DNA of 5,004 nucleotides from contig JAENVU010000020.1 of assembly GCA_016650415.1 (NCBI GenBank), positions 1-5,004 of the forward strand, given 5' to 3'. Every line of letters starts with the position of its first letter. Positions within the stretch are counted from its first letter, which is position 1. Under the pieces are notes generated by a model. That model was given only the letters and a program-made list of their open reading frames with translations, ran no database searches and was not told the DNA's origin. Both the position numbers and the translations under genes were made by a program. Of the stretch, positions 1 to 5,004 are shown piece after piece. Source of the DNA: Acidimicrobiia bacterium. Its GTDB lineage: Bacteria; Actinomycetota; Acidimicrobiia; IMCC26256; JAENVU01.

Positions 1-12
1 CCAAGAGCGGGA
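1..12. repeat. 12-bp direct repeat, left copy
   Basis: The 12 bases CCAAGAGCGGGA here recur exactly at 104-115. Because the window begins at base 1, this copy could extend further left. The two copies bracket a 91-base segment that holds the stem-loop at 20-76. The repeat may be chance in GC-rich DNA, a small local duplication, or the target duplication of a tiny inserted element. Confidence 0.4.
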
Positions 13-19
13 GTCGAGA

Positions 20-76
20 GGCCGACGCCGAAGCGGACCGACCCGCACCTTGGGTCACAGGTACGTGGCGTCGGCC
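20..76. other. Long imperfect stem-loop, possible terminator or structured RNA
   Basis: An outer stem is formed by a perfect 10-bp inverted repeat, GGCCGACGCC (20-29) with GGCGTCGGCC (67-76). Nested inside it, GACCC (40-44) pairs with GGGTC (52-56) around a 7-base loop, and ACC (37-39) can pair with GGT (60-62) across a 3-base bulge. On the minus strand it begins about 40 nt after the stop of the PHP gene, which would suit a transcription terminator. There is no run of T on either side, so it is not a canonical intrinsic terminator. It could instead be a small palindromic repeat element. Confidence 0.4.
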
Positions 77-92
77 GTGGCCCGAGCGGCCC

Positions 93-105
93 GGCCCGCA
101 GGGCC
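93..105 (-). terminator. Short GC hairpin after PHP gene, weak terminator candidate
   Basis: GGCCC (93-97) and GGGCC (101-105) form a 5-bp stem with a 3-base loop, 11 nt beyond the stop codon of the minus-strand PHP gene. No T-tract follows. With the larger stem-loop at 20-76 it is one of two structures that could end this transcript. Confidence 0.25.
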
Positions 106-115
106 AAGAGCGGGA
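104..115. repeat. 12-bp direct repeat, right copy
   Basis: This is an exact copy of the 12 bases at 1-12 and lies immediately beyond the stop codon of the PHP gene (TAA on the minus strand, 117-119). Similarity between the two copies stops after 12 bases on the right side; the left side of copy 1 lies outside the window. Confidence 0.4.
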
Positions 116-116
116 A

Positions 117-1136
117 TTAAGCCGCGTGGGACGTGGTCCAGGCGAGGAGATCGTCGACGGGCCAGGCGTTGACGATCCGGTCCGGTCCGATGTCGGTCTC
201 GGCCACCCGGGCGCAGCCGTAGCCGTGCCATGCGAGTTGACCGCGCGCGTGGGCGTCGGTGTCGATCGCGACCTTCACACCCATGTCGTCCACCATCGCC
301 AGCAGACGACGGGGCGGATCGAGGCGTTCGGGGCGGCAGTTCACCTCGACGGCCTTGTCCAACTCGCGGCACGCGGCGAACACCAACTCCGCGTCGAAGG
401 TGCTCTCGGCGCGCCCGCGGCCCTTGATGAGCCGTCCGGTGCAGTGCCCGAGTACATCCATGTGCGGGTTCGCGATCGCGGTGATCATCCGGGTGGTCAT
501 CGCGCGCTCCTCCATCCTCAGCGCGGAGTGCACACTGGCCACGACCACGTCGAGCCGGGCCAGGAGATCCTCGTCCTGATCGAGCGAACCGTCGTCGAGG
601 ATGTCGGCTTCGATGCCGGTGAGGATGCGCAACGGCGCAAGTTCCTCGTTGAGCTTCTCGATGAGATCGAGCTGCTCGCGCAGTCGTTCCGGTTCGAGAC
701 CGCGGGCGATCGACAGGTGCGGAGAATGATCGGTGATCGCGAGGTACTCGTGTCCGAGTTCGGCCGCGGTCCGGGCCATGAGTTCGATCTCGGCGCCGCC
801 GTCGGACCACTTGGTGTGCAGGTGGAGGTCGCCGCGGAGCCAGCCGCGGACTTCGTCGCCGCCCTGCAGGTCGTCGTCGGTCGCGGCGTCGAGTTCGAGT
901 CGTTCGAGGTAGCTCGGCACGCCACCCGCGAGGGCTTCGGTGATGACCCGGGCGCTGGTGTCGCCGATGCCGGCGAGGGACTTCAGGGTTCGGGCGGCCG
1001 CGCCGGCGGCGATCTCGTCGTCTGGGGTGGTGGCCACGACGTCGGCGGCCTTCCGAAATGCCTCGACCTTGTAGCGAGGATCCCCTTTCAGCTCCAGGAG
1101 ATAGGCGATCCGTTCGAGGGCGAGCAGCGGTTCCAT
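117..1136 (-). CDS. HhH plus PHP-domain metal-dependent hydrolase (PolX C-terminal-like)
   Basis: A 339-residue protein. Residues about 1-85 form a helix-hairpin-helix DNA-binding region with the turn LAGIGDT (54-60), similar to the N-terminal 8-kDa-type domain of family X DNA polymerases. Residues about 100-330 are a PHP domain. The metal ligands expected of an active trinuclear PHP site are visible: H105 and H107 in DLHLHT, D112, H137 in ITDHS, E176 in GIEAD, H203 in SVHS, H231 in GH, and D294 and H296 in DTDAH. PHP enzymes of this kind are phosphoesterases or nucleases; a role in DNA repair or nucleotide turnover is inferred. The polymerase palm and fingers of bacterial PolX are absent, a layout I recall as common in actinobacteria rather than a truncation. 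ATG at 1136 is preferred because a TACGGT -10 box sits 9 nt before it; an in-frame GTG at 1166 would add ten residues. No clear Shine-Dalgarno precedes either start. Confidence 0.9.
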   Translation of the reverse strand: MEPLLALERIAYLLELKGDPRYKVEAFRKAADVVATTPDDEIAAGAAARTLKSLAGIGDTSARVITEALAGGVPSYLERLELDAATDDDLQGGDEVRGWLRGDLHLHTKWSDGGAEIELMARTAAELGHEYLAITDHSPHLSIARGLEPERLREQLDLIEKLNEELAPLRILTGIEADILDDGSLDQDEDLLARLDVVVASVHSALRMEERAMTTRMITAIANPHMDVLGHCTGRLIKGRGRAESTFDAELVFAACRELDKAVEVNCRPERLDPPRRLLAMVDDMGVKVAIDTDAHARGQLAWHGYGCARVAETDIGPDRIVNAWPVDDLLAWTTSHAA

Positions 1137-1145
1137 ACCGTGCGA

Positions 1146-1151
1146 ACCGTA
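1146..1151 (-). promoter_or_regulatory. Candidate -10 box for the PHP gene (TACGGT)
   Basis: On the minus strand TACGGT fits the actinobacterial TANNNT -10 pattern and lies 9 nt before the ATG at 1136, so transcription would start about 3 nt before the codon (near-leaderless). No good -35 is visible. This supports the ATG start, since the alternative GTG at 1166 lies upstream of the box. Confidence 0.4.
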
Positions 1152-1160
1152 CCGCTTCGC

Positions 1161-1186
1161 CCCCACGGGATCATCCGACGGTGGGG
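1161..1186. promoter_or_regulatory. Inverted repeat between divergent promoters, possible operator
   Basis: CCCCAC (1161-1166) and GTGGGG (1181-1186) are perfect 6-bp inverted arms 14 nt apart. They lie between the two outward-facing -10 boxes at 1146-1151 (minus) and 1204-1209 (plus). A second palindrome, GGTCC-CGA-GGACC (1185-1197), overlaps its right edge. Half-sites with centres 20 bp apart could bind a dimeric regulator, but GC-rich palindromes of this length arise easily by chance. Confidence 0.25.
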
Positions 1187-1203
1187 TCCCGAGGACCGAC
1201 CGC

Positions 1204-1209
1204 TACCCT
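1204..1209 (+). promoter_or_regulatory. Leaderless-type -10 box (TACCCT) for the SRPBCC gene
   Basis: TACCCT matches TANNNT, and its last base is 7 nt from the A of the ATG at 1216. Actinobacterial -10 boxes usually end 6-7 nt before the transcription start, so the mRNA would begin at or next to the start codon. No Shine-Dalgarno precedes this ATG, which agrees with leaderless translation. No recognisable -35 is seen 16-18 nt upstream. Confidence 0.6.
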
Positions 1210-1215
1210 GCGACC

Positions 1216-1680
1216 ATGGCCACCCCCGCAGACATTGTCACCGTCGAACGACTCATTCCGGCGCCGCCCGAGAAGATTTTCTCGCTGATTGCGAACCCGG
1301 CCCGACACCATGAGCTCGATGGTTCCGGCACCGTGCGCGACGCGAAGGACGTTCCGGAGGAGCCGCTGCAGCTCGGTTCGAAGTTCGGGATGGAGATGAA
1401 GCTCGGGTTCGCGTATTCGACGGAGAACACCGTGGTCGAGTTCGAGGAGAACCGTCGGATCGCGTGGAAGACCCAACCGCGAGGTGCGATCGGGAGGCTG
1501 CCGATCGGTGGACGGATCTGGCGGTACGAGCTGGAACCGACCGACGGCGCAACGTTGGTGCGGGAGTCGTGGGACATCTCCGAGGAACGCATCAAGGCAG
1601 TCGTGCGGCCCGCCGCGAAGAAGACCCGCGAAGCCATGGAGAAGACCCTGGCCCGGATCGAGGAGATCGTGACCGACTGA
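1216..1680 (+). CDS. SRPBCC family (polyketide cyclase/dehydrase-like) protein
   Basis: A 154-residue protein of the START/Bet v 1-like SRPBCC superfamily, close to the usual 140-160 residues. The opening strand and helix are typical, with PAPPEKIFSLIANP at 15-28 followed by the DGSGTV stretch (35-40). The central strands run from about 55 to 85, and the characteristic WRYELEP (102-108) and LVRESWD (114-120) strands precede a long C-terminal helix (about 123-152) that closes the cavity. There is no signal peptide or membrane segment, so it is cytoplasmic. Members bind hydrophobic ligands or act as cyclases or hydratases; the ligand cannot be told from sequence. It starts at an ATG with a -10 box just before it (leaderless). 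It lies 42 nt before the next gene on the same strand and is divergent from the PHP gene. Confidence 0.9.
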   Translation: MATPADIVTVERLIPAPPEKIFSLIANPARHHELDGSGTVRDAKDVPEEPLQLGSKFGMEMKLGFAYSTENTVVEFEENRRIAWKTQPRGAIGRLPIGGRIWRYELEPTDGATLVRESWDISEERIKAVVRPAAKKTREAMEKTLARIEEIVTD

Positions 1681-1689
1681 GTTCGACGA

Positions 1690-1704
1690 GCGCCTGATCG
1701 GCGC
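1690..1704 (+). other. Small hairpin in the gap between SRPBCC and coiled-coil genes
   Basis: GCGCC (1690-1694) and GGCGC (1700-1704) are perfect arms around the 5-base loop TGATC, starting 10 nt after the SRPBCC stop. There is no T-run after it. It could weaken read-through or stabilise the upstream mRNA end, and it finishes 9 nt before the strong Shine-Dalgarno of the next gene. It may also be chance. Confidence 0.3.
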
Positions 1705-1713
1705 GGCTGACCG

Positions 1714-1719
1714 AGGAGG
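1714..1719 (+). promoter_or_regulatory. Strong Shine-Dalgarno AGGAGG deciding the GTG start at 1723
   Basis: A perfect AGGAGG lies 3 nt before GTG 1723. That spacing is shorter than the usual 5-9 nt. The next in-frame GTG is at 1744, 24 nt from the motif, which is too far, so 1723 is the better start despite the tight spacing. Confidence 0.65.
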
Positions 1720-1722
1720 AAC

Positions 1723-3243
1723 GTGCGGCGGACCTACGCGTGTGTGCTCGAACTGGCCGATCCCGCAGGCCGGGATCCCGTCAGCGCTCGAGCGGTCACC
1801 AAGCGGTGGCTCGGCGCGATGTACGGCGGGTGGGCCGCGGAGGGCGACGATCAGTGGGTGCCCGAACCGCACGCGCGGGTGAGCTGGCGGATCGTCGAAC
1901 ACCTCGGTGACAGCGCGTTCGAGCTGGTGTGGACCCGCCCCCACGACTCCGACCCGACTTTGTGGCGTCGGATGCAGGTGCAGGTCGTGACCACGGCCGA
2001 TGGCGATGGTCGGATCGTGGTGATCGAGGGGTTGGAATCCCAGGATCGCACGGTTCGGAGCCGTACCCCCGACACGCCGAGTGGGCCCGGCCTGATTCGG
2101 GAGCTGGTCGGCACGGCGCATTGCGTCGACGGCGGCTGGCGCGTACAGGCGACGCCGCACCGGATGGGCGAAGACCGAGCGATCGAGGTCGACGCGTTCG
2201 TCCGGGGCGGCCGGCGCCTGCCGGTCGTGATGTTCGCCGCCGACGGCGCGAGCCGGGTCAGCGCCGACGCGGATCGTGCCGCGGCCGAGTTGGTCGGGCT
2301 CGCGCACGTGGTGGTGTTGACCGACCCGGCGAGTGTGTCGGCCGTCGCTCGCGAACTCGGTACCAGGCGCGCGGTGGTGCCCGGCGGCGTGCGGCTGCTG
2401 TGGCCGGATTGGCGGTCGGTGGATCCGCCGGAGCGGCACCGGTTGTGGCGGGCCGAGGATGTGACCGGGCCGGACGGCCCCCGCCCGGCGGTACGGAACA
2501 TGGTGCGCGCCCTGGTCTTCGATGCCGCGACGCTGCGGATCGACGACGATCCGGCCGTCGCGCGGATTGCCCGGGCCGAGAGTGCGCACGAACTCGGGGA
2601 ACGGCGCGCGGATCTGGCGCGACTCGAACGCGCGGTCGCGGAGGACCGAGCCGTTGCGCACGAGTTGGTCGACGAGTACCAGAACGAGTTGCGTCGCGCC
2701 GACGACGAGGTCTACCGGCTCGAACAGGCGATGGAGCGTGAGCACGAGCTGCGGGTCCGGGCCGAGAACGCCTACCTGCAACTCGCGACTCGGCCGGACG
2801 ATGCGCCGAGCCGCGCCGACGAAGTGCGGACGTTGACCGAAGCGGTGCGGCTGGCGAAGTCACGCCTCGACCATCTGGTGGTCCTCCCGGAAGCAGAACG
2901 GTCGGCGCGGGCGTGGCACTACGACCGAGCCGATCTGGTGTGGGCCGACCTGCTCCGGCTGGAGGCCGTCGCCGCGGATTGGGCGGCGGATGCACTCCAG
3001 GGCGATTTCTCCGCGGAAGCGCGTCGGCGCGGGCTCGATTGGGCCCGGGACATCTCCGAGGATGCGAAAGCCAAGTTCGGCGACGAATACCTGCGCCGCT
3101 ACGACGGGCACACGGTGCAACTGGGCCCGCATATCCGACGCGCGGGTCGCCAGATCCTGCGTATCTACTGTTACCTCGACCGCGCCCACCGCCGCGTGGT
3201 GATCGGCCATATCGGTGGCCACCTCGGAGATCGCACCATTTGA
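1723..3243 (+). CDS. Unknown protein: alpha/beta region, coiled coil, RelE-like C-terminus
   Basis: A 506-residue protein that I cannot assign to a named family. Residues 1-145 form a mixed region rich in predicted beta strands. Residues about 150-265 look like an alpha/beta domain with hydrophobic strands at LPVVMFAAD (166-174), LAHVVVLT (193-200) and GGVRLLWPDW (221-230). Residues about 285-352 are highly charged and heptad-like, a likely coiled coil, and a second helical stretch covers about 365-425. The tail (about 440-506) contains LRIYCYLD (479-486) and RVVIGHIGGHLGDRT (491-505), which resembles the last strands of RelE/HigB/ParE-type toxin folds with a GHxGxHL-like signature. I recall similar tails in actinobacterial hypothetical proteins. 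There is no signal peptide or membrane helix, so it is cytoplasmic. Its AGGAGG is 3 nt before the GTG, and it lies 42 nt after the SRPBCC gene. The coding frame is certain; toxin or defence activity is only an inference. Confidence 0.85.
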   Translation: MRRTYACVLELADPAGRDPVSARAVTKRWLGAMYGGWAAEGDDQWVPEPHARVSWRIVEHLGDSAFELVWTRPHDSDPTLWRRMQVQVVTTADGDGRIVVIEGLESQDRTVRSRTPDTPSGPGLIRELVGTAHCVDGGWRVQATPHRMGEDRAIEVDAFVRGGRRLPVVMFAADGASRVSADADRAAAELVGLAHVVVLTDPASVSAVARELGTRRAVVPGGVRLLWPDWRSVDPPERHRLWRAEDVTGPDGPRPAVRNMVRALVFDAATLRIDDDPAVARIARAESAHELGERRADLARLERAVAEDRAVAHELVDEYQNELRRADDEVYRLEQAMEREHELRVRAENAYLQLATRPDDAPSRADEVRTLTEAVRLAKSRLDHLVVLPEAERSARAWHYDRADLVWADLLRLEAVAADWAADALQGDFSAEARRRGLDWARDISEDAKAKFGDEYLRRYDGHTVQLGPHIRRAGRQILRIYCYLDRAHRRVVIGHIGGHLGDRTI

Positions 3244-3288
3244 CGAGCACACTGTCGACTCCGGGTCGGGGCCGGGGGCCAAGTTCCG

Positions 3289-3294
3289 TATACT
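3289..3294 (+). promoter_or_regulatory. -10 box (TATACT) for tRNA-Ser
   Basis: TATACT differs from the consensus TATAAT at one base and ends 12 nt before the mature tRNA 5' end, giving a predicted start near 3301 and a leader of about 6 nt. No convincing -35 is seen in the G-rich stretch 3262-3280. That stretch also holds a weak GGCC-GGG-GGCC hairpin (3270-3280), possibly connected with ending the upstream transcript. Confidence 0.65.
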
Positions 3295-3306
3295 TCCGTG
3301 CCACTC

Positions 3307-3399
3307 GGAGGGATGACTGAGCGGCCGAAAGTGCTCGCCTGCTAAGCGAGTAGGGGGTGTTAAGCCTCCTCGAGGGTTCAAATCCCTCTCCCTCCGCCA
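3307..3399 (+). tRNA. tRNA-Ser, anticodon GCT, with encoded CCA
   Basis: A complete class II tRNA cloverleaf. The acceptor stem pairs GGAGGGA (3307-3313) with TCCCTCC (3389-3395), followed by discriminator G3396 and encoded CCA (3397-3399). The D stem is ACT/AGT (3316-3318 with 3330-3332). The anticodon stem CTCGC/GCGAG (3334-3338 with 3346-3350) holds loop CTGCTAA, so the anticodon is GCT (3341-3343), reading AGC and AGT serine codons. The long variable arm (3352-3370) pairs AGGGGG with CCTCCT and is typical of tRNA-Ser. The T stem GAGGG/CCCTC (3372-3376 with 3384-3388) closes the loop TTCAAAT. Every stem pairs without mismatch apart from one G-T wobble in the variable arm. There is no obvious terminator before the next gene 36 nt away. 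Confidence 0.98.
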
Positions 3400-3435
3400 T
3401 CCAACAGCACGACCGACCGAACGAATCGAGCCCAC

Positions 3436-4074
3436 GTGCCCACGCAGGCGGAGATCAGAACCTGGCTGAGCGATTTCGGATCGGCCACTCTCGGCGAATC
3501 CGGGGCCCGGCTCATGGCGCCCCGGATTGCCCCCGCCTGGCCGGGCGCCCGAGTAGCGGCGCCCGCGTTTCCGGTGCGGTGCACGTCGGGCGACAACCTC
3601 GCGATCCACGTCGCGGCGGCCGAAGCCCCGCCGGGCACGGTCTTGGTCGTCGACGTGGGCGAACTGTCGGACTTCGGTTACTGGGGCGAGATCCTCACGA
3701 CCGGCGCGCAGGCGCGGGGGATCGTGGGCCTGGTGATCGACGGTGGGGTGCGAGACATCTTGGCGATCGAGACGCTCGGATTCCCCGTGTTCGCGGCCAC
3801 GATCGCGCTCCGCGGGGCGTCGAAGAATCAGCCGGGTGCGGTGAACCTCCCCATCCGGTGTGGTGGGGCGTCCATCGTGCGGGGCGACTGGGTGGTCGGC
3901 GACGCCGACGGCGTGGTCATCGTGCCCGGCGAGCATCTCGACGCGGTCATCCAAGAAGCGGCGAATCGCGCGCAGAAGGAAGCCGCCATGATCGAGGCAC
4001 TCCGCGGCGGCAAGACCACGGTCAAGTTGTTGAAGCTCGACACCTCGGTGGTCCGCATCGGCGATACCGAGTAG
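3436..4074 (+). CDS. RraA-like / HMG (CHA) aldolase family protein
   Basis: A 212-residue protein, a normal length for the RraA-like family. The signature region is intact: GE at 84-85, ARG at 93-95, and DGGVRD at 102-107. In characterised 4-hydroxy-4-methyl-2-oxoglutarate aldolases the Arg and Asp of this motif (here R106 and D107) bind substrate and divalent metal, with the preceding Asp (D102) also in the site. The expected activity is metal-dependent retro-aldol cleavage or oxaloacetate decarboxylation giving pyruvate. Some family members instead act as RraA, an RNase E inhibitor, so the substrate is uncertain. A second conserved block, GDWVVGDADGVVIVP (152-166), follows, then a C-terminal helix. 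The GTG start keeps the family N-terminus with the LSDFGSATLGE stretch (11-21); only a weak GAG (3428-3430) serves as ribosome site. It is 36 nt after the tRNA and 3 nt before the threonine aldolase gene. Confidence 0.9.
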   Translation: MPTQAEIRTWLSDFGSATLGESGARLMAPRIAPAWPGARVAAPAFPVRCTSGDNLAIHVAAAEAPPGTVLVVDVGELSDFGYWGEILTTGAQARGIVGLVIDGGVRDILAIETLGFPVFAATIALRGASKNQPGAVNLPIRCGGASIVRGDWVVGDADGVVIVPGEHLDAVIQEAANRAQKEAAMIEALRGGKTTVKLLKLDTSVVRIGDTE

Positions 4075-4077
4075 CCG

Positions 4078-5004
4078 GTGCGCAGCTTCGCGTCCGACAA
4101 CGCGGCGGGGGTCGACGCCGCGGTGATGGATGCGTTGGTGGCCGCCAACATCGATCACGCGCTCGCCTACGGATCGGATCCGTGGACCGCGCGCGTGACC
4201 GAACGGTTCCGCGAGTTGTTCGGTGCTCCCGTCGAGGTGTGTCTCGTCTGGGGTGGTACGGGCGCCAACGTCGTCGCGTTGCAGTCGTTGCTTTCGCCAT
4301 GGGACGCCGTCGTGTGTTCCGAGCAGGCGCACATCGCGGTGGATGAGTGCGGCGCGCCGGAGCGGTTCACGGGCGCGAAGCTGCTGAGCTTCCGGACCGT
4401 CGACGGCAAGCTGACGCCGGAGCAGATCACCGCGAGTCAGGTCGGGCGCGGCGATGAGCACCATTCACAAGCGACGGTGGTGTCGATCACGCAGTCGACC
4501 GAGTGCGGAACGCTCTACACGCCGGACGAGATCAAAGCACTGACCGAGGTCGCGCACGCGCTCGGCATGAAGGTGCACCTCGATGGTGCTCGCATCGCGA
4601 ACGCGGTGGCCGCGCTGGGTTGCGACGTGCGGGCCGTCACGATCGATGCCGGGATCGACGTCGTGAGCTTCGGGGGCACCAAGAACGGAATGATGTACGG
4701 CGAGGCCGTCGTCTATCTCGATCCGGCGCTGGGTACGAACGCCCGGTTCATCCGGAAGCAGGCCACCCAGCTGCCGTCGAAGATGCGGTTCGTGGCGGCG
4801 CAGTTCGAAGCGTTGCTCGCCGAGGGCCGGTGGCTCGCGAACGCAGGTCACGCGAACGCGATGGCGGTCCGCCTCGCCGACGCGGTGCGGGACATCCCCG
4901 GTGTCGATCTCACTCGCGAGCCCGTGGTCAACAGCGTGTTCGCGCGCCTTCCCCCGGCAGCCATCCCGCGCCTGCAGGAGCGGTCGTTCTTCTGGATGTG
5001 GGAC
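4078..5004 (+). CDS. Threonine aldolase (PLP-dependent beta-eliminating lyase family), 3' end outside window
   Basis: The frame is open to the window edge, giving 309 residues of an expected roughly 340-360. This is a fold-type I PLP enzyme of the threonine aldolase family, which cleaves L-threonine or L-allo-threonine to glycine and acetaldehyde. Visible motifs are FASDN (4-8), HALAYGSDP (27-35), GGTGAN for phosphate binding (59-64), AHI with H85 expected to stack on the cofactor, the DGAR block with D169 binding the pyridine nitrogen and R172, and SFGGTKNG with K202 as the PLP Schiff-base lysine. Every catalytic feature needed is present in this part. The GTG at 4078 is chosen because the next candidate, the ATG at codon 17, would remove the conserved FASDN. 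The start follows the previous stop by only 3 nt and has no strong ribosome site, suggesting translational coupling. Stereospecificity (L-allo versus low specificity) cannot be read from sequence. Confidence 0.95.
   Translation, partial: MRSFASDNAAGVDAAVMDALVAANIDHALAYGSDPWTARVTERFRELFGAPVEVCLVWGGTGANVVALQSLLSPWDAVVCSEQAHIAVDECGAPERFTGAKLLSFRTVDGKLTPEQITASQVGRGDEHHSQATVVSITQSTECGTLYTPDEIKALTEVAHALGMKVHLDGARIANAVAALGCDVRAVTIDAGIDVVSFGGTKNGMMYGEAVVYLDPALGTNARFIRKQATQLPSKMRFVAAQFEALLAEGRWLANAGHANAMAVRLADAVRDIPGVDLTREPVVNSVFARLPPAAIPRLQERSFFWMWD

Noticed and set aside
40..56. GACCC/GGGTC hairpin as part of a tRNA or riboswitch
   Set aside because: No T-loop (TTCRANY), anticodon arm or acceptor pairing could be fitted around it on either strand, and no known riboswitch core motif was recognised.
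126..1313. A 395-codon plus-strand open frame over the PHP gene
   Set aside because: The minus-strand frame carries all PHP metal ligands and the HhH motif, whereas this frame has no recognisable motif and also runs into the SRPBCC gene out of frame.
1171..2781. A 536-codon minus-strand open frame longer than the plus-strand gene it overlaps
   Set aside because: It covers both the SRPBCC gene and most of the coiled-coil gene in antisense, is rich in Arg, Pro, His and Gly without domain structure, and has no ribosome site; long antisense open frames are expected at this GC content.
2258..3400. A 380-codon minus-strand open frame starting MAEGEGFEPSRR
   Set aside because: Its N-terminus is the antisense translation of the tRNA-Ser gene (3307-3399), a well-known source of spurious proteins with GFEPS-like starts; the rest is arginine/proline-rich shadow of the plus-strand gene at 1723-3243.
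3389..3435. tRNA 3' end as an integration site for a mobile element
   Set aside because: No integrase gene is present, no copy of the tRNA 3' end recurs in the window, and the downstream genes are metabolic with the same base composition as their neighbours.
2860..4464. A 534-codon minus-strand open frame
   Set aside because: It runs antisense through three recognisable plus-strand features, including the tRNA (giving an RERDLNPRGG-type segment), and its composition is that of a high-GC shadow frame with no recognisable domain.

Overview
This 5 kb window is high-GC bacterial DNA with dense coding and codons strongly biased to G/C at the third position. GTG starts, TANNNT-type -10 boxes lying a few bases before a start codon, and the particular protein families all point to an actinobacterium in the broad sense (Actinomycetia or Acidimicrobiia). 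I cannot place it more finely. Most of the content looks like ordinary chromosome; I see no transposase, phage gene or CRISPR array.

Layout. Positions 1-116 are non-coding and hold a long imperfect stem-loop (20-76) flanked by a 12-bp direct repeat. Next, on the minus strand, is a helix-hairpin-helix plus PHP-domain metallohydrolase resembling the non-polymerase ends of PolX (117-1136). A short divergent promoter region (1137-1215) separates it from a plus-strand run: a leaderless SRPBCC ligand-binding protein (1216-1680), then a 506-residue protein of unknown function (1723-3243) with a central coiled coil and a C-terminal segment resembling RelE/HigB-type folds. After a 63-nt gap with a clear TATACT -10 box comes tRNA-Ser(GCT) with an encoded CCA (3307-3399). 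Only 36 nt later starts an RraA/HMG-aldolase family gene (3436-4074), and 3 nt after its stop begins a PLP-dependent threonine aldolase that runs off the right edge (4078-5004).

How the genes relate. The SRPBCC gene and the coiled-coil gene are probably one transcription unit, although a small hairpin lies in the 42-nt gap. The RraA-family gene and the threonine aldolase are almost certainly co-transcribed and probably translationally coupled; both are C-C lyase families. No TANNNT box exists between the tRNA anticodon and the RraA start, so the tRNA promoter may also drive these two genes. The least understood item is the coiled-coil protein with the RelE-like tail. It is the best candidate for new biology here, but the sequence alone does not show that it is a toxin or a defence gene.
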